From Diatrype stigma (taxonomy: Eukaryota > Ascomycota > Sordariomycetes > Xylariales > Diatrypaceae), in assembly GCA_022225965.2 (NCBI GenBank), contig JAKJXP020000073.1, positions 62,001 through 126,000 on the forward strand: DNA of 64,000 bases, in the 5' to 3' direction. A model generated the notes under the pieces. The model was given only the letters and a program-made list of their open reading frames with translations, was not told the origin of the DNA and made no database searches. Numbering within the stretch: position 1 is the first letter of the stretch; every line of letters begins with the position of its first letter. Positions 25,931-38,600 of the stretch are shown here, piece after piece. The translations under genes and the position numbers were made by a program.

Positions 25931-26295
25931 TGGTGTCTCATCAACCTGAGCATGGAGGTAGGGCACGCAGGATTTGTTGGTGTGTCGTGTCTTGCATGTA
26001 AGATGTGATTAGTAGTTGGTCGCCAGACCTGCCTTTTCTACATATTATATCGTGCGTCGTGGTGTTTCCAGCACACCGCTGGGCGTGAGAAAAAGGGAAT
26101 CATGGACCGGCCACGGTCATTACTACCAAGGTTCTGGATAATAAGGAACAATCGTAGGTCGCGCATAAGATGGGGCAAAAATGCAGTGGTCATTACTAGG
26201 TAGGTAGTCATGGAGTTTTAATCCATGCTTGCGTTATAGTGGACACGACACTCTCGTCGTTGTTTTGATTTTCTTCTTTTTCTTGTATCATCTAA
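25931..26295. other. Convergent intergenic region
   Basis: Lies between the stops of the hypothetical gene and the minus-strand carrier gene. Short, A+T-richer than the flanking coding sequence, with nothing beyond likely 3' untranslated sequence. Confidence 0.5.
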
Positions 26296-27434
26296 CTAGT
26301 GCCAACCTCCCGGAGCGAACCACTGCGGCAGATAATATTTGACGTTCTCGTAGACCAAGAACGTGACCCAGGTGGCGGGCAGCACTCTCACCACCCCGGG
26401 GATGATCCCGCGGTAAAACCCCCTCCACCCTTCCTCCCCCCACGTTCTCCTGACCACGCCCCGGATGCCGCGGCCGAACCGCTCATCGGCGTTGTAGTTC
26501 TGCAGCCGGCTCCGGATGACCTGATACGGATACGTGACGGCGCCGGCGACGAGCTTCGAAACGCTCGATATCACGAGAGTGACTTCGTTTCCCAGTCGCT
26601 GCTGCTGCTGCATGCCCCCTGTCGTCGTCGTCGTCGTGGTCATTCCTTGATCGCCTCCATCTGCGAAGTCGAGGTGGTTGCGCCGCCGCAAGTACATCTT
26701 CTTCAGGGGATCGTAGACGGCGAACTGCACGGCGCCGTGGGTCACGCCGAACAGGCTGATGCCCAGGCCGCGGTAGAAGCCGCGCCAGCCCTCGGCCCGC
26801 AAGATGCGCGCCGCCCCAGCCCACATGCTCGGGTAGGCGCCCGCGGCGCCCCGGTCCGACGACAGCATGCGCGTCTTCAGCACCCAGATGGGGTTCGTCA
26901 GGCACTGGGTGAACAGGCCCCCCACGGCCGAGGCCACGAAGTAGTCCTGGGGGGTGAGGGACGAGGAGGAGGCATCGCTACTGCTGCCGCCGCCGCCGCT
27001 CTTCAGCCGTACGATGGCGCGCTCGGCGCGCGCCTTGAAAAAGAAGAACGAGGCCCAGCTGCTCGCGCTCCCGAGAAGGTTCGGGGTCAGGCCCCGGTAC
27101 AGAGCCGCGAAGGGGTGGGGTGTGCGCATCAGCTCGCGCAGGACCGAGACGGTGGTCAGGCTCGTGGAACGAGCTGCTGCTTCCGCTGCTGCTGTTCCTA
27201 CTCCTCCACGGCTTCGGTGGACTGGTGATTTAGTTATGTTAGTCCGCGCTTGCTTTTTCAGTCCAGAGATCCAGAGGTTTCACAATGCTGTTTTCATCAT
27301 CGCATGCACGTACTCTGCATCCGCGTCTTGACGATATCAAGGGGATGGACTAGAAGCGTGGCTACGGAGCCGGCGGACAAGCCCGCGATGGTCTCGATGA
27401 GGGCGGGAGAGAGGCCCTCATGATTGGGAGTCAT
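26296..27434 (-). CDS. flx1: Mitochondrial carrier, FAD/folate type (FLX1/SLC25A32-like)
   Basis: Inner-membrane solute carrier, probably moving FAD (FLX1) or folate (SLC25A32) into mitochondria. Two exons (27434-27314, 27221-26296) give 348 residues. The GTACGT...CCAG intron interrupts the region just after the first signature. All three carrier repeats are present: PLDIVKTRMQ, PIWVLKTRML and PYQVIRSRLQ, each followed by a glycine-rich helix segment such as GFYRGLGISLFGVTHGAVQF or GFYRGIIPGVVRVLPATWVTFLVYE. PIWVLKTR in repeat 2 and the (L/I)YRGL-PN-LG-A-SW block in repeat 1 are characteristic of the FAD/folate/NAD branch. Two Ser/Gly- and Thr/Gln-rich loops are insertions. The choice between FAD and folate cannot be made by eye. 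It is divergent from URM1. Confidence 0.9.
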
Positions 27435-27912
27435 AGAGGTTAGGCGGCTTGGTTGGGGCACAGTCAGTCAGTCACATGGTTGTGGTTGTTCGGTGCCTCG
27501 AGGTTCTCGTTGGGGAGGTTAACTTAAGTCCGAAGTCTCGAGTCCCATGGGGCCTGGGCCACAGCGATTGTGCAGGTGCAGGGGCAGGCGAGAATTATGT
27601 TACGATTACGTCATAGTGATTTGATTGCGTGCATAGTTTGTGCATAGTTGGCGGGAATGACAGTCTGTAATTGCATATCTCAGTCATTTGTGGGTCTGCT
27701 GTATAACTGCACATAATTATGTCGGGTATGCCCTTGCATATTGCCAGATGCAGGTGGTGCAGGTGGTGCAGGTAGTGCAGGTGGTGCAGGTGTCGTTCAG
27801 GCCTGTCACTGTCACTGTCAGTTTCATTGGTGAACCTTGGAAGCTTGAAATATGCCGGGCCCTTGAGGACTTCCAGGTTGTGCAGTCCACAGAACTACAT
27901 AATCACACCACA
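27435..27912. promoter_or_regulatory. Divergent promoter of FLX1-like gene and URM1
   Basis: The 478 bases between two divergent starts must carry both promoters. The right part holds five 9-base direct repeats (listed separately) about 120-160 bases before the URM1 start. A shared promoter linking a mitochondrial cofactor carrier and URM1 is visible as layout only; co-expression is untested. Confidence 0.6.
27751..27795. repeat. 9-base tandem repeat, 5 units
   Basis: Five head-to-tail units of CAGGTGGTG, the third with one change and the fifth degenerate, within the URM1 promoter. The CAGGTG core resembles an E-box (CANNTG), so the array could be a cluster of basic helix-loop-helix sites; that is inference. 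Confidence 0.85.
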
Positions 27913-28630
27913 ATGTCTTCTTCAGCAACGACAACGACGACGACGACAACTGAGGCAAGCTCTCAGGTACATAATGCCAATGCCAATGCCAATGCCAATG
28001 CCAATGCCCATGCCGAAGAGCCGAAGGTCTCCGTTGAGGTCGAGTTCTCGTATGTTCGTTCTGACTTGTTACTTACGAGAGGCTGCGGCTGCTGCGGCCG
28101 CGCCTAGCTACCTGGCATGCCACATGCATATTGGCATCTAATCAACTAACGAGGTACCGTACAGGGGTGGACTCGAGATGCTTTTCTCAGATACAAGGCG
28201 GCATTCGCTGCTCATCCCAGCAAAGAAGGATGACGGGAAGCCAGTGAACATCGACTATCTCATCCAGTACCTCTGTCAGCACACGATGAAAGATAGCCGC
28301 AAGGAGCTGTTCGTGCTGGACAACCATCTGTAGGCCACCTCACTCCGCTCAGCCCAGTGGTTCGCAACATGCGTCACGCCTCCCTCAGCTACCTATCCCT
28401 GATCAGGGAATTTTTGGCGTGGGTGTTTCTGCGTTCTGCTATACTATGTTATTCCCGCGCCATGCCATGCCATGCCATGCCGTTCCATGCCAAGCTAACG
28501 CCGATTGACTAGCCGGCCGGGAATACTTGTGCTGATCAACGATGCGGACTGGGAGCTCGAAGGCGAGGAGGCATACGAAATCCAGAACGGCGACAATATA
28601 CTGTTTGTCTCTACATTGCACGGCGGCTAA
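27913..28630 (+). CDS. urm1: Ubiquitin-related modifier 1 (URM1)
   Basis: URM1, a beta-grasp sulfur carrier. Thiocarboxylated by the UBA4 enzyme, it provides sulfur for 2-thiolation of wobble uridine in tRNAs and can also be conjugated to proteins. Three exons (27913-28049, 28165-28329, 28513-28630) give 139 residues, against about 100 in most species. The core matches the family: [70 protein letters not shown] and the terminal LFVSTLHGG with its essential Gly-Gly. The extra N-terminus is a Thr run followed by six Asn-Ala pairs encoded by a perfect six-base repeat (27973-28008). Intron 2 contains a CATGC repeat. The splice sites conform to GT-AG (GTATGT...CAG, GTAGGC...TAG). Works in the same tRNA-modification pathway as ELP2 in this window. 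Confidence 0.96.
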
Positions 28631-31600
28631 CAACGGCGTGGATCCAACATGCATCATACCACGTCTACAGCTACTAGCTGCTGCCAGTTCAACGTCTATG
28701 TCTTTGTATCAGCCTCTCAGGGTCGAGGGATCGGACATGTATGCGGCAAGGGAGCGATGGGAGGTCTGGGGGGGTCTGAGACTTGCTTTATGACGTTGGA
28801 GTAAGACCCGCAGCACTTGCATCTTACCACTGCTTTCTACATCAAGTAATTTCCAATGGTGATGATGGCCGTCAACTGTGGTGTGTTTGGCTTGGCGAGT
28901 AGTCCTGCGTCACAAATACGAAGGGCATCTCAACACCGTACGATGGGTGGTTGCCCTCAGGTAGGACAGAGAAACGCATGCCCGACTTGGCGCCTATGGA
29001 CGGTGCTTAGCGCGGGTAGAACTACATGACACACCTATATTATACAACTGTCAAAATCGAACAAGGCAGTTAGCTATATGGGCCCAACCGGTCCGAGATG
29101 CTGTGTAACTCCTGGATATCTGCCAGTCAAGCAAGGGTACGAACGAGCACCGCATCGCGCTTCTGCAGGCCTCGAGCTTAACAGCCTGTCTGAACGGCGT
29201 GTCGGGAACTAGGTAGGCGGTGGATGATGGAGGGTGAGTACAGACGGTTACATAACATAAGGCTGTAGTGAAGTGGTAGGCAATATCTAACGGCCTTCCA
29301 ATTTGCTCATTTAACGAGCTCGCCTCTCATCACCCCCTTGCGAGTACCGGCCAGATACCGGTTATTTCCAATTTGGAGAGGAAGAAAACCCCCTAGATAA
29401 GAGATTGGGGTGACTGAAACAAGGAGAATAACACGGCCAATTATCTATGGCCTATACTGCTGGCTTGGACTGTTAGGGAAATAGCAGGCATCCTAGGTGT
29501 TCCCGGTGAACGATACCTACAGCCTTCGCCTTCAGCGGTTCTGTCAAAATGCCAATTACTATTAGTTCTTGCATGCGGACCCCCACACCCTGTTTTCTCT
29601 AGGTTAGCCATGCTATGCTGCCATGGACAAGGTGGACTGCAACGTCAATAAGCAGGGCGGGTAAATCACACCGAGGCTTTCGACCTGGCCTGGTATACCT
29701 CGCCCGACGCCTTCCTGTCAGAAACACAGCCAGCTATCTATCGTCAATGGGGAGAGGAACAAGTATATACCTAAGGTTCACATGTTAGCTAAGTAGGTAT
29801 TATGCGGCATTTACCTGCCATTCACTCCCACGCTTGGAGAGGTGTGCCGCTTGGAATCTCGTGTGTACACACGCCCATACATAGGTAGGTATACAGGCAT
29901 ACCGGGCGATGCATGTTCATCCTCCAACCTCGGGAGAGGGGGGGCGGTGTCACCGTCACACTACCCTTAGAGGCCTAGTAGGCGAGCACATCTAGGTAGA
30001 TAGGAACAATAATACGTGAAAGCGCCTCAGTTCCCCATCCAGAACTGTCTCTCCCTGAGACACGCCTACTTCTAGCCCGACTCTCAAGTACCCTAACCCT
30101 TATCGGACGAGGCTGCTAGCTGAACTTGCCCGCAAACTGCCCACACTACCTTGTTCGTTCGTCTATTCCGGCTCGTCTCGGGCGATTTCCTAGCCGTCTT
30201 GTCTCGCTCTTCGAATGGGCAAAGCTAGTCTAGGTCTCACGACATGAACCGCCATCATAGACTTTCGCTCACTCACACACCCACGCCCACACCCACACAT
30301 TGAAGCGACGACACTCAGGGGGTTTCTAGTAGTTAATAAAAGCATACTGAATTTCTGACTGGAATTTCGGTATCGAAATACAACAAACCCGATCAAAGAC
30401 CTCCTTGCACACCTCCGCCCCACAGATAGGGGAAATGGCGTGTCCCATCCCATCATCCCATCCATTGGAGCCGACCGGCCCGTCCAAAGAAATACCTAAT
30501 AACCCCCTTTTTGCCCCTTAGCCCCCTCCAACCCCTAAACTCCAGGTCTAGTAACCTTTCTAAGTGATGTAGGGGTATCTCTCTAAAGTGCAAGGCCTAG
30601 GAACCTCGCTGGGTATTAGTATGACAGACGGATGTATATAAAAAAAATGACACACGTTATACTCCCCCTCTCCCTCCCCTCCCCATTCCCCCTCTTATCC
30701 AATAAAATCACTGCGCGCCTTCCGCGGGGCGGTGCCATTATGTCTCGCAATAAAGCACCGGACCCAAGCCTGCCACCGCCATTTTTTCTGTCCCCTTCTT
30801 CCCCGCCGCTAGGCAGGCCAGGGAGAGAGAAAGACAAAAAAAAGCTCCGCTGTCCTTTCTCCCCGCCTCCCCGAAATGGACATAAAATTGAAATGCAGAC
30901 TGCCAAGCCATATATGAGACAAAATGATAAACGGGGACCCCCCCCCATCCCCCACCAAGAAAGTAGGTACTCCGTAGGGGGGAGATAGAGAGATAGAACG
31001 AGAGGGGAGGGAGAGAGGAAGAAAAGACCTAGTAGATCCGATAGACAAGACAGCCAGCCAGTCATGTCTGATCCTCTCAGGCCAGTCTTTTTTGTGATTT
31101 TCTCACTCGCCCCCGGGGCAGATTCGTTGAGTTATTCAGATGGACCTCCCCGCTATGCAATGGAAACTGACAATGGAGCCGCCAATGCAAATGATGATTA
31201 AATTTCTTTTTTTCTCCCCGACCCGTGCCCCCCATAGACACCCCCTCCTCTCCTCCCCATCGTCCCCGTTTCAGGCCGGAGCCTGGTGGGTGGGTCGGTA
31301 TAGGCAAAGGAAAGGGGCAGGTTTTGCATTGTTGAGCAGAGAACACGCAGCGCCGCTGCCTAGTCCAAAGCCCTTTTTTCTCTTTTATTTTGTAATCTCT
31401 TTTCTTCGGACGCCATCTCCCATGTCTTTCTTTCTGGGCCTCTTCTTCTTCTTGGAAAATAATACTATTAAGATGGAATGTATGCTTTCCGGCTAGTAGT
31501 AGGTGGTGAACAGAAGAGCAAATGATTAGAGCCCTAGGAGGCGAAAAACAAAAACAATGCTTCGCCGTTTGATGAATTCGAGTTGTGCTCCGTATTCTTG

Positions 31601-31803
31601 TTGACGTACATGCAAGAATGAGCTCTTGCAAGTCCGTGTTTGTGTGTGTTTTTGTTCATATTTGGAGCCCTTTTTGCTTCTGTACATAGCCAGCAATCAG
31701 TGGCCTTTCCTTTAGCTAGGGCTGCAAGAAAGATGTCGTGCTGTGTTTCCGAACCCCTTGCTGCGCCTAGAAAGGAAAAGAGTTGTCTCTCTCTGGCTTA
31801 GCC
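28631..31803. other. Gene-free region between URM1 and the zinc-finger gene
   Basis: About 3.2 kb without a recognised gene. The right half (30600-31800), read on the minus strand, is purine/pyrimidine-skewed and repeatedly low-complexity; because it lies downstream of the minus-strand zinc-finger gene it may be a long 3' untranslated region. Frames of up to 184 codons there (31077-31631, minus) are runs of Lys, Glu, Arg and Phe without a family pattern, so they are not called. Confidence 0.45.
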
Positions 31804-33586
31804 CTAATAGAGCCGGTCGTGGAAGCGGTCCTGGAAGCCGAGACCGCGGTGGCGATCGTCATCGACCATCGTCGTCGGGTTGGAACCGTGATTGCCCTCC
31901 ATGCCGCCGTGACCCATGTCGTAGACCTCGTACGTCCCGTGGTTGTTGCTACTCCGGATAGGAATACTGCTGTGACCCGGGTGAGAGTCATTCCGCGGCA
32001 TACCGTAGTGGGGAGGAAACGCCCCCATGTGGTTGACAGTAGGGTGCGGGTGCGGGAGAGAAAGATGCATGGGCACTTGAAGTTGCTGGGTGGGAAGAGG
32101 GAGGCCGTGACTGGGAGGAGGATGACCGGGCACATTGATGTTCCCGGCATTAGTAGTCGTCATCTCCGCAACCGTCTTGACGTGGCGCCCTATCCCCCGG
32201 CCCTTGATGCCCTTGTTGCTGTTCCGGAACTGCGTGGCGAAGTACTTGCGCATGTCCAGCTCTGCTGGTGTCAACTGTTCGGCCGGCTTCGTCCGGAACT
32301 TCTCTTCCCACGCCGCCAGGCTGACGGGGTGGAATTTGTTCAGGTGGTTCTGTAGAGTTCTGGTCAGCGGTGCCGGTTCCAGTGGTAGCCAAAAAGAGGA
32401 ATGGCCTTCAGGGCATAGAGTAGAACATGACAACGTCGCAATATAAACTCACCTTCAAATTTCCGCGCTGGCCAAACCTCTTCTGACACCCGTCCAGCCT
32501 GCACGCAAAGCGCTTGATGCCGCTGTGGGTGTCTATGTGTGCGCGGAGGTTGGCGTGCTGGTGGAACCGTTTATCACACAGCTCACACGCAAACGGTTTT
32601 ACTCCCAAGTGACGGTCTTCGTGAACCTTTAGATTCCCACGCTGGGAAAACCACCTTCCGCAGCCGGCTATACTGCATTGCTGTGGGCTCAGTTAGTCTC
32701 GGACGCTCGTGTTCATGGGGCTGGGCCGAGGTCTCCTTACAAACGGCTTCTCCCCAGTGTGCGTTCGCCTGTGCGTCTCAAGATGTGTCTTCTGCGTAAA
32801 CCTTCTGCCACAGCGCTTTATTCTGCAGACATGGGGCTTGTCAATATTCTTCTCATCTCGACTGTTCGCTTTTAGATCTTCTACTAGAGTGTGATCTACA
32901 TGAGGCGGCGAAGGGTAATAGCTTTCTCCGCGGTCGTCCATAGGTCTCTTCTCGTCGTCGCTGGCGTCGCTGTCGTCTTCATACTTCTTTTCGTCCTCAT
33001 CTAGCTGAACTGCTCTCATGAGACTGTCAACCTCTGTGTTAAACGCTATCCGGCTCGCTCCGGTACCATCCACGTTGGGTAGGATTATCTTGGACTCCGA
33101 GGGCGTGTTCGTCGGTGACAACGAGGCCGGCGTCGATATCTGAGGAGCTTCTCCCTTCACCGGAGAGTCGTGGGTTGGCTCTTCGGCGCAAGCCTGGGGC
33201 CGCTCATGCGGGTATACAGCTACGGGTTCATAGGGCTTCCTACTTTCCCCGGGTGAGTAGCGTAGGGACGGCAGCCCATCTTGGAATTGTCGGAACGGAC
33301 CCGCAGGATTGGGCGATGGCGGGCCATACGACTCGAATCCAAAATGGCCCTGGGGGTAATGAGATGCTGGCAAGTTGATCATGGGTGCCATGCTGTACGA
33401 GTTGTTGACCATAAATGGTGGTGTCACCGGGGGTCGTTGCACTTGAAGCGGCGCCGAGTTTGTCGGTCTCGAGTCATATTCCATGATCTCCGATGTATCC
33501 GCCACGACATATTCCGGGCTTGGTTGCTGCTGTGTATGCCACCGTCCCCAACCCGTGTGTGCCGAAGTCTCGACTGTGATGGCCAT
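31804..33586 (-). CDS. C2H2 zinc-finger transcription factor
   Basis: Probable nuclear DNA-binding regulator with four tandem C2H2 fingers. Three exons (33586-32741, 32680-32453, 32349-31804) give 539 residues; all junctions are phase 0 (GTAAGG...CACAG, GTGAGT...TACAG). Residues up to about 255 are a disordered Pro/Ser-rich region with an acidic stretch (DEDEKKYEDDSDASDDEK). The fingers, at about 257-365, are CRIKRCGRRFTQKTHLETHRRTH, whose next residues TGEKPF form a classic linker; CSIAGCGRWFSQRGNLKVHEDRH; CELCDKRFHQHANLRAHIDTH; and CRLDGCQKRFGQRGNLK-NHLNKFH. Introns fall exactly between fingers 1 and 2 and inside finger 4. The C-terminal tail is His/Pro-rich. The start chosen is the first ATG in the open frame (GCATGG context). 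The fingers resemble the AZF1-like class, but target genes and the orthologue are not identifiable here. Confidence 0.92.
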
Positions 33587-35600
33587 GCTGTTCGCATCAA
33601 GGCCAGTAACGCAATAGCCCACTGTAGGTCTTCTCGTCAAGAATAGGACGTGTCCGAGGCTGGGTATCCAGGATAGTTAGAAGGGTTCGCGATGAGGTTG
33701 TTTGTGTCACGATAGTTGCCGGCAGCAGGATAGCAGATATAGTGAGTGAGAATACCACCACCGACGGCTGGCTCAAGAAGTAGGAAGAGACTTATGCCAC
33801 TTTACTGATGCGAGGTTCTAGATCGAGGACAAGCACGGCTAGCACTGGAGGGGATTGCTAAGGCGGTCAAATACCTGGGACCAACTAACACCCCGGGGGG
33901 TATGAATGATGTATGTACACATAGTCATCCATGTCCTACAAACCCAGCTCGGTGATTTGCGCCGGGGTTTCGATCTTGGGAGCCGGTCGATTGGGAGACA
34001 TGCACACAGATCTTGGGAGACCAGGTAGGCTGGCTACATACGTAAAGGTACGTGAAGGAACTGAGACTCTGAACCTTGAGGCTTGCGCATGGTGGGCGAT
34101 GGCGGGCGCCGGGGCTGGTCGAGGACCTTGTACTCACATCTCATAAGAATACCCCCACACTTACAGCATGACCCCCTTGTGTTGAGAGACATGAACCGGG
34201 GGCTTGCTTGATGCGATGTACGTATCTACTTCTGCCAGTCGAGACAGCTTTTTTACATGCGGTTTCTGGTCGATTCAGACTCGGCTCGGCGGCCTTGTCT
34301 CTCACGCTGGCTGGCGATCTCAATGGGAGGGGGAGGCTGTCGGAGGGGGGGGGGGGGGGGGGGTCTGGGCCTAATGAAGAAGCGACATCTGGCAGACGAG
34401 ACGAATCGGACGATCTACGAAAGAGGACCCTCTGGTTTTCCGGTCAAGAGCTCAGATAGGAAGCAGCTTGCTGTTGAGCCTCCCACATACCGGGAGAGCA
34501 GCATAACCAAGATTTCGCGGCCCCAGTCATCGAACGGATTCGGCTCAACCAGCAGCTGCTTCCAAGTACCGCCCGCCGCACCACGCACCACGCATCACGC
34601 ACCACACGCACCACGCAGGCGCGGGCGCAGGTGCAGTGCAGGCAGGGCTTCCCCGCCGTCTCTTTCTGCCCTTCACGGTGGTGAAGTGTGAAGTTCGCTT
34701 CTCGCTTCGTGAAGGAAAATATCCACCTTGGAGCGCACGGCGAGACTTTGGAAAACTGGTGTGGCATCGGCAGCCGACAAGAGACAAGGGTCTTAGCGTG
34801 AAGGCAAGCAGAACTAGAGGAGGTTAAATCTGGGGTCCAGGATCTTGCGAGGATGAGATGATAGGTTGGGCAGCAAGAATGCCTGTGAGGAACGGGCCAC
34901 ACTGACGCTTGAACGTGAAAGGCTGGGTAGACCCAAAGGATATGTAGGTAGGTACTTACTTACCTAGCCTGAGTATAACCTACCTGAGTACCTCCATATG
35001 TTACGAAGTACTGTGTAAGTAGGGTAAGCAGGGTGAGCATGGGTATACCTTATACCTCCTTAGCCTCACACTCTTCTTACCTGCGCTCTTCGCTCCACGC
35101 TCCACGCTCTACGCTCTACGCATGTATTTACCTAAGGCTTACATAGTATACCTCTCGCCAGACCTGTATACGGGACCTGTCTATGGCTGATATGCTGCTG
35201 ATAACTATGCTGGGTAGGTGGAGCGGGTGGGGTTCGAAACTAAGACAGGGATATCAGATATTGGGAATTTTGCCCGGCGCGGCAAGCTCCCAGCTACTTC
35301 CGGATGGGGGTTTGTCAAGGCCGAGATCTGACCAATCTACTTACACAGTAGACCTGAGAGTCCGTCGTGGTTTGCCGTTGACAGCATTCTGCAGGATATG
35401 GGCATGGACTCTGGAACGCATACCTGGACTTCTGCTATGTAAGTGATCGGTACAACTCGTTTCTGTAGGGCCTATCGGACAAGGTAGTCTCTTCTTCAGC
35501 TGTTCACCCGTTCAATCACATCGAGCGGGTTGGTTCCACCAGCAAACAAAATCTAGAACGTTAGTTGCTGTTACGGGACACGCGTTATAAATAAATGTAC
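33587..35600. other. Upstream region of the zinc-finger gene
   Basis: Holds the promoter and leader of the minus-strand transcription factor, then gene-free sequence. Notable are a run of 19 G residues at 34345-34363 and a cluster of CACGCACCACGCA repeats near 34573-34620. No further gene is supported. Confidence 0.45.
34345..34363. repeat. Poly-G tract (19 G)
   Basis: Uninterrupted guanines. A run this long can form a quadruplex and is prone to sequencing or assembly slippage, so the exact length is uncertain. Confidence 0.9.
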
Positions 35601-38600
35601 AGCCACTTGGAGAACGCTTTACATCAATATTATATAACCGAACCTGTACCTATGTATGCTGTCGGAGGCCTGTCTACCGTAAGTACCAGCCGCGCATACA
35701 TATCTCATGCCCCAGTGACAAGGGGAGATAAGTATGAGAGTGGGAGTTGGATACAAACAAGCCAGCCCATGAACCCATATATTATATCTCCCCTTGTTCA
35801 TCTGAACTCCAGAGTTTGCCCCCTCCCCTGCGCAGGTCGATAATAGTACGATCTTGTAAGTTGAGTCTCGTGCTAAGAATCTATTTCAATCACGTAGTCA
35901 CGTCACGGGGAGGCCCTCACATATTAAAGCCAGGTTGTAAAGGGCGGCACGGAAATAAAGGTCGTCTGTTTCTCATAGATCACGCTTGTCGTGACAGGTC
36001 TATAGTGTATGAGGTTCACGTAGCATTTGGGTAGGATAGGAGGCTACCCAGTCCTCCTCCTGCCAGTGGGCCAAGACCGATCGTGTCATTCCTGTAGCGA
36101 ACAAGGATCACGACTGACAGGCTCCGAAGGTGCATCTCAGGAGCTCCAATTGCAGCATGGCGAAGCTCCTACGCAATATCGAAAGCGTACATCCGCATAT
36201 ACGTTAAGGTATCCCACCTGCAGGCGCACGCATAATCTAAATGGGTAGTGGAACGGAATATCATCGATGTAAGCTGTGTAATACCTAGTCTAGTCGGCCA
36301 TCGTGGACACAGCTTGTCTCGTACGACCACTCAACTTCGACCGCAGTTGAAACTGGCTAGTATCTGACAGTCCTGACCTTCACGAAGGCCATGGAATAAG
36401 TCCATCAATCAATGGGCCGTGACTCCCGGCTCTGAACACTAAACACCAGGAATTTGTCTAGTAAACTTGATACCTCAATTTCGCTCATGCATAGTATAGT
36501 TCAACTCATCTCATTGTGGTGTAACACTCATCCGTTACACAACATCGGAACTTACCAATGGCAGTAGGTAAATGCCCCATGGCCATTGAGATGGGTCGTC
36601 AACTACACGGAGGTAGCCAGTGGCTTGGGTTAGCTAGATTGGTAGCACAGGTCCGTCTAGATAAGTATGAGCAGCATACATCATGGCTCGATATACTGGG
36701 CCATGCCCACGGGGTTGTCTATACCATCGGCGACAGTGCAAACCGCCCTCTATCATTGTATCATGTGTGTATCACTGTAACTATAATGTCCAACATTGCG
36801 AATAGGAGTGTGTTTCCAAAGATCACGTCGTTCGTCGGACTCTGATTCTAGGTTGTCCTGAGCATTGCACATCCCCCACTGATGAAGTGATCTATCACAT
36901 ACTCGGATGTAACTACAGCTCAAGTTCCCCCTCCTCGGCTCGGTTTCAGCAGTCAATGTTGGTTTTGTATCATCAAGAGCCAAGAGGCATTGCCGCCCCC
37001 GATACCATTTACCGGGAACCCGTCGGTCCCGATAGAAAAGGTAAACATCCCAGCGATCTTCGGAAATAAGCCCGTCCAGCACGTGGCCAGACCGAAAGTT
37101 CAGGTAAATCGGGTCCATCCAAAGGGATTAGCATGCTGGCAGAAAGAAGCGGCACGGTGCAACTATCAAACGACTATCAACTAGGTCCCGGGCATATAAA
37201 TCGACAACCAGGATTCGGCTGTCCGGCTCAGCTTGTGTGAAGAGCCTACGCGGAGTCGGCGGTCAAGGCTGCGTATGTAAGTAGTCAGGATGACGACGAA
37301 CTGCTAACCAAGAGGGAATAACGTCGCTGCTCTAGTTGGGTGCTGCTGAATCTGTGCAACCGCCAGTGGCCATTCTCAGTATGACACCGGACTATCGTTA
37401 TGTGCAGTTCTAAATGTGTAGTTTAAATATGGGTCAGGACGAGAAGCTGGGAGCGACTGATAGCCAGATGATGACTCTGCAAAGACGTCGATTGCATTCA
37501 CTAAGCCGGGCGGGAGTAAGCGATCTGGATTCCGGTTGGTTACCAGAGAACTTGGAATCCCTTTTCTTTCGTTGCTAACCTTAAGCGATCTAGCTACAAG
37601 GGCCTCGTTCCCGATATATATCTCCAAGACTCGGGGTACCAACCAGGGCATATCATCGCATTGCATGACGGCGGCGTAGAAAAATAGCGTCAAATGCTTG
37701 GCTTACCTGCTGCCGTTGCGGTGCGTGATCCCCGTATTGCTTCGGCTATCTAGTACATATAGTACTGGGCCATCAGACTTGGGGGCGGAATCGTCGTTCT
37801 AGAATCCGAACCTGTCAAATGCAACCTTGAGTAGTAATGGAATGCCACAACGCCCAGTCGGGGTTCGAAAAGCCAAGATACAAAACCGAGGCCCACACAT
37901 AAGAAGGCAGAATATTGTTAAGCAACGGCGTTAATCGGCATACCAACAAGCCATAGGCTCACAGTTGACTATTAATTGATTTTGGCAAGGCCCCTTGTCT
38001 GCTCCGGTTCCAGCTGTCTGGTTTCTGGAAGATCGTCCAGCCACATATAGGTTCGGTAACTAGGTTTGCGCGCGCGCGCAGTTACGTGCTATTCACAGCA
38101 GCGACTGCTGGATTATTCCAGCTCTCGAGGTGTGGGAACATGGTTATGGCCCATGGGGCTAGGGGATCATGTTAGGATGTCTCGGAGATGTTTCTTCTAT
38201 TGCGTGTTGCTAAATCTGAGCCTTCCCCGGTATTCCCGAGCCGTTCTCCGTCCAGGAACGCCCAAGGACCACGGTGGTAATAGGTATCCAAAACCCCATA
38301 GTATGCCTCGAAATCCAACCCAGCCTCGTCGTCTCATTTCTAGTAGTAATGGTATTAGCCCTGGGCTCCTCCGGTAGCTCTTGGCTCGCGGATATGACGA
38401 CGGCTTGTCTCAGATGGGTAAACCTCCTATCTCTCCGCGCGGTTCAGCTCGTCGCGCCCGGGGGTTCAACTCAGCGGTTACGAGGTGGCGTAAGGTCTCG
38501 GCAGTGAGTGCCCGCGGCTCGTCTCTTGGCTGGGTAATTATTGAGTTTTCCACCCTGATCTAAGCATTAACCACCAGGTCATTGGTTAATGGCATGGGGT

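Noticed and set aside
26299..27228. Plus-strand frame of 309 codons opposite the mitochondrial carrier
   Set aside because: The minus strand has all three carrier signatures; the plus frame is Arg/Pro/His-rich shadow.
27751..27795. Tandem units considered as a CRISPR-like array
   Set aside because: Units are contiguous with no spacers, and the genome is fungal.
31077..31631. Minus-strand frame of 184 codons downstream of the zinc-finger gene
   Set aside because: Low-complexity Lys/Glu/Arg and Phe runs from purine/pyrimidine-skewed DNA; no motif, likely 3' untranslated sequence.
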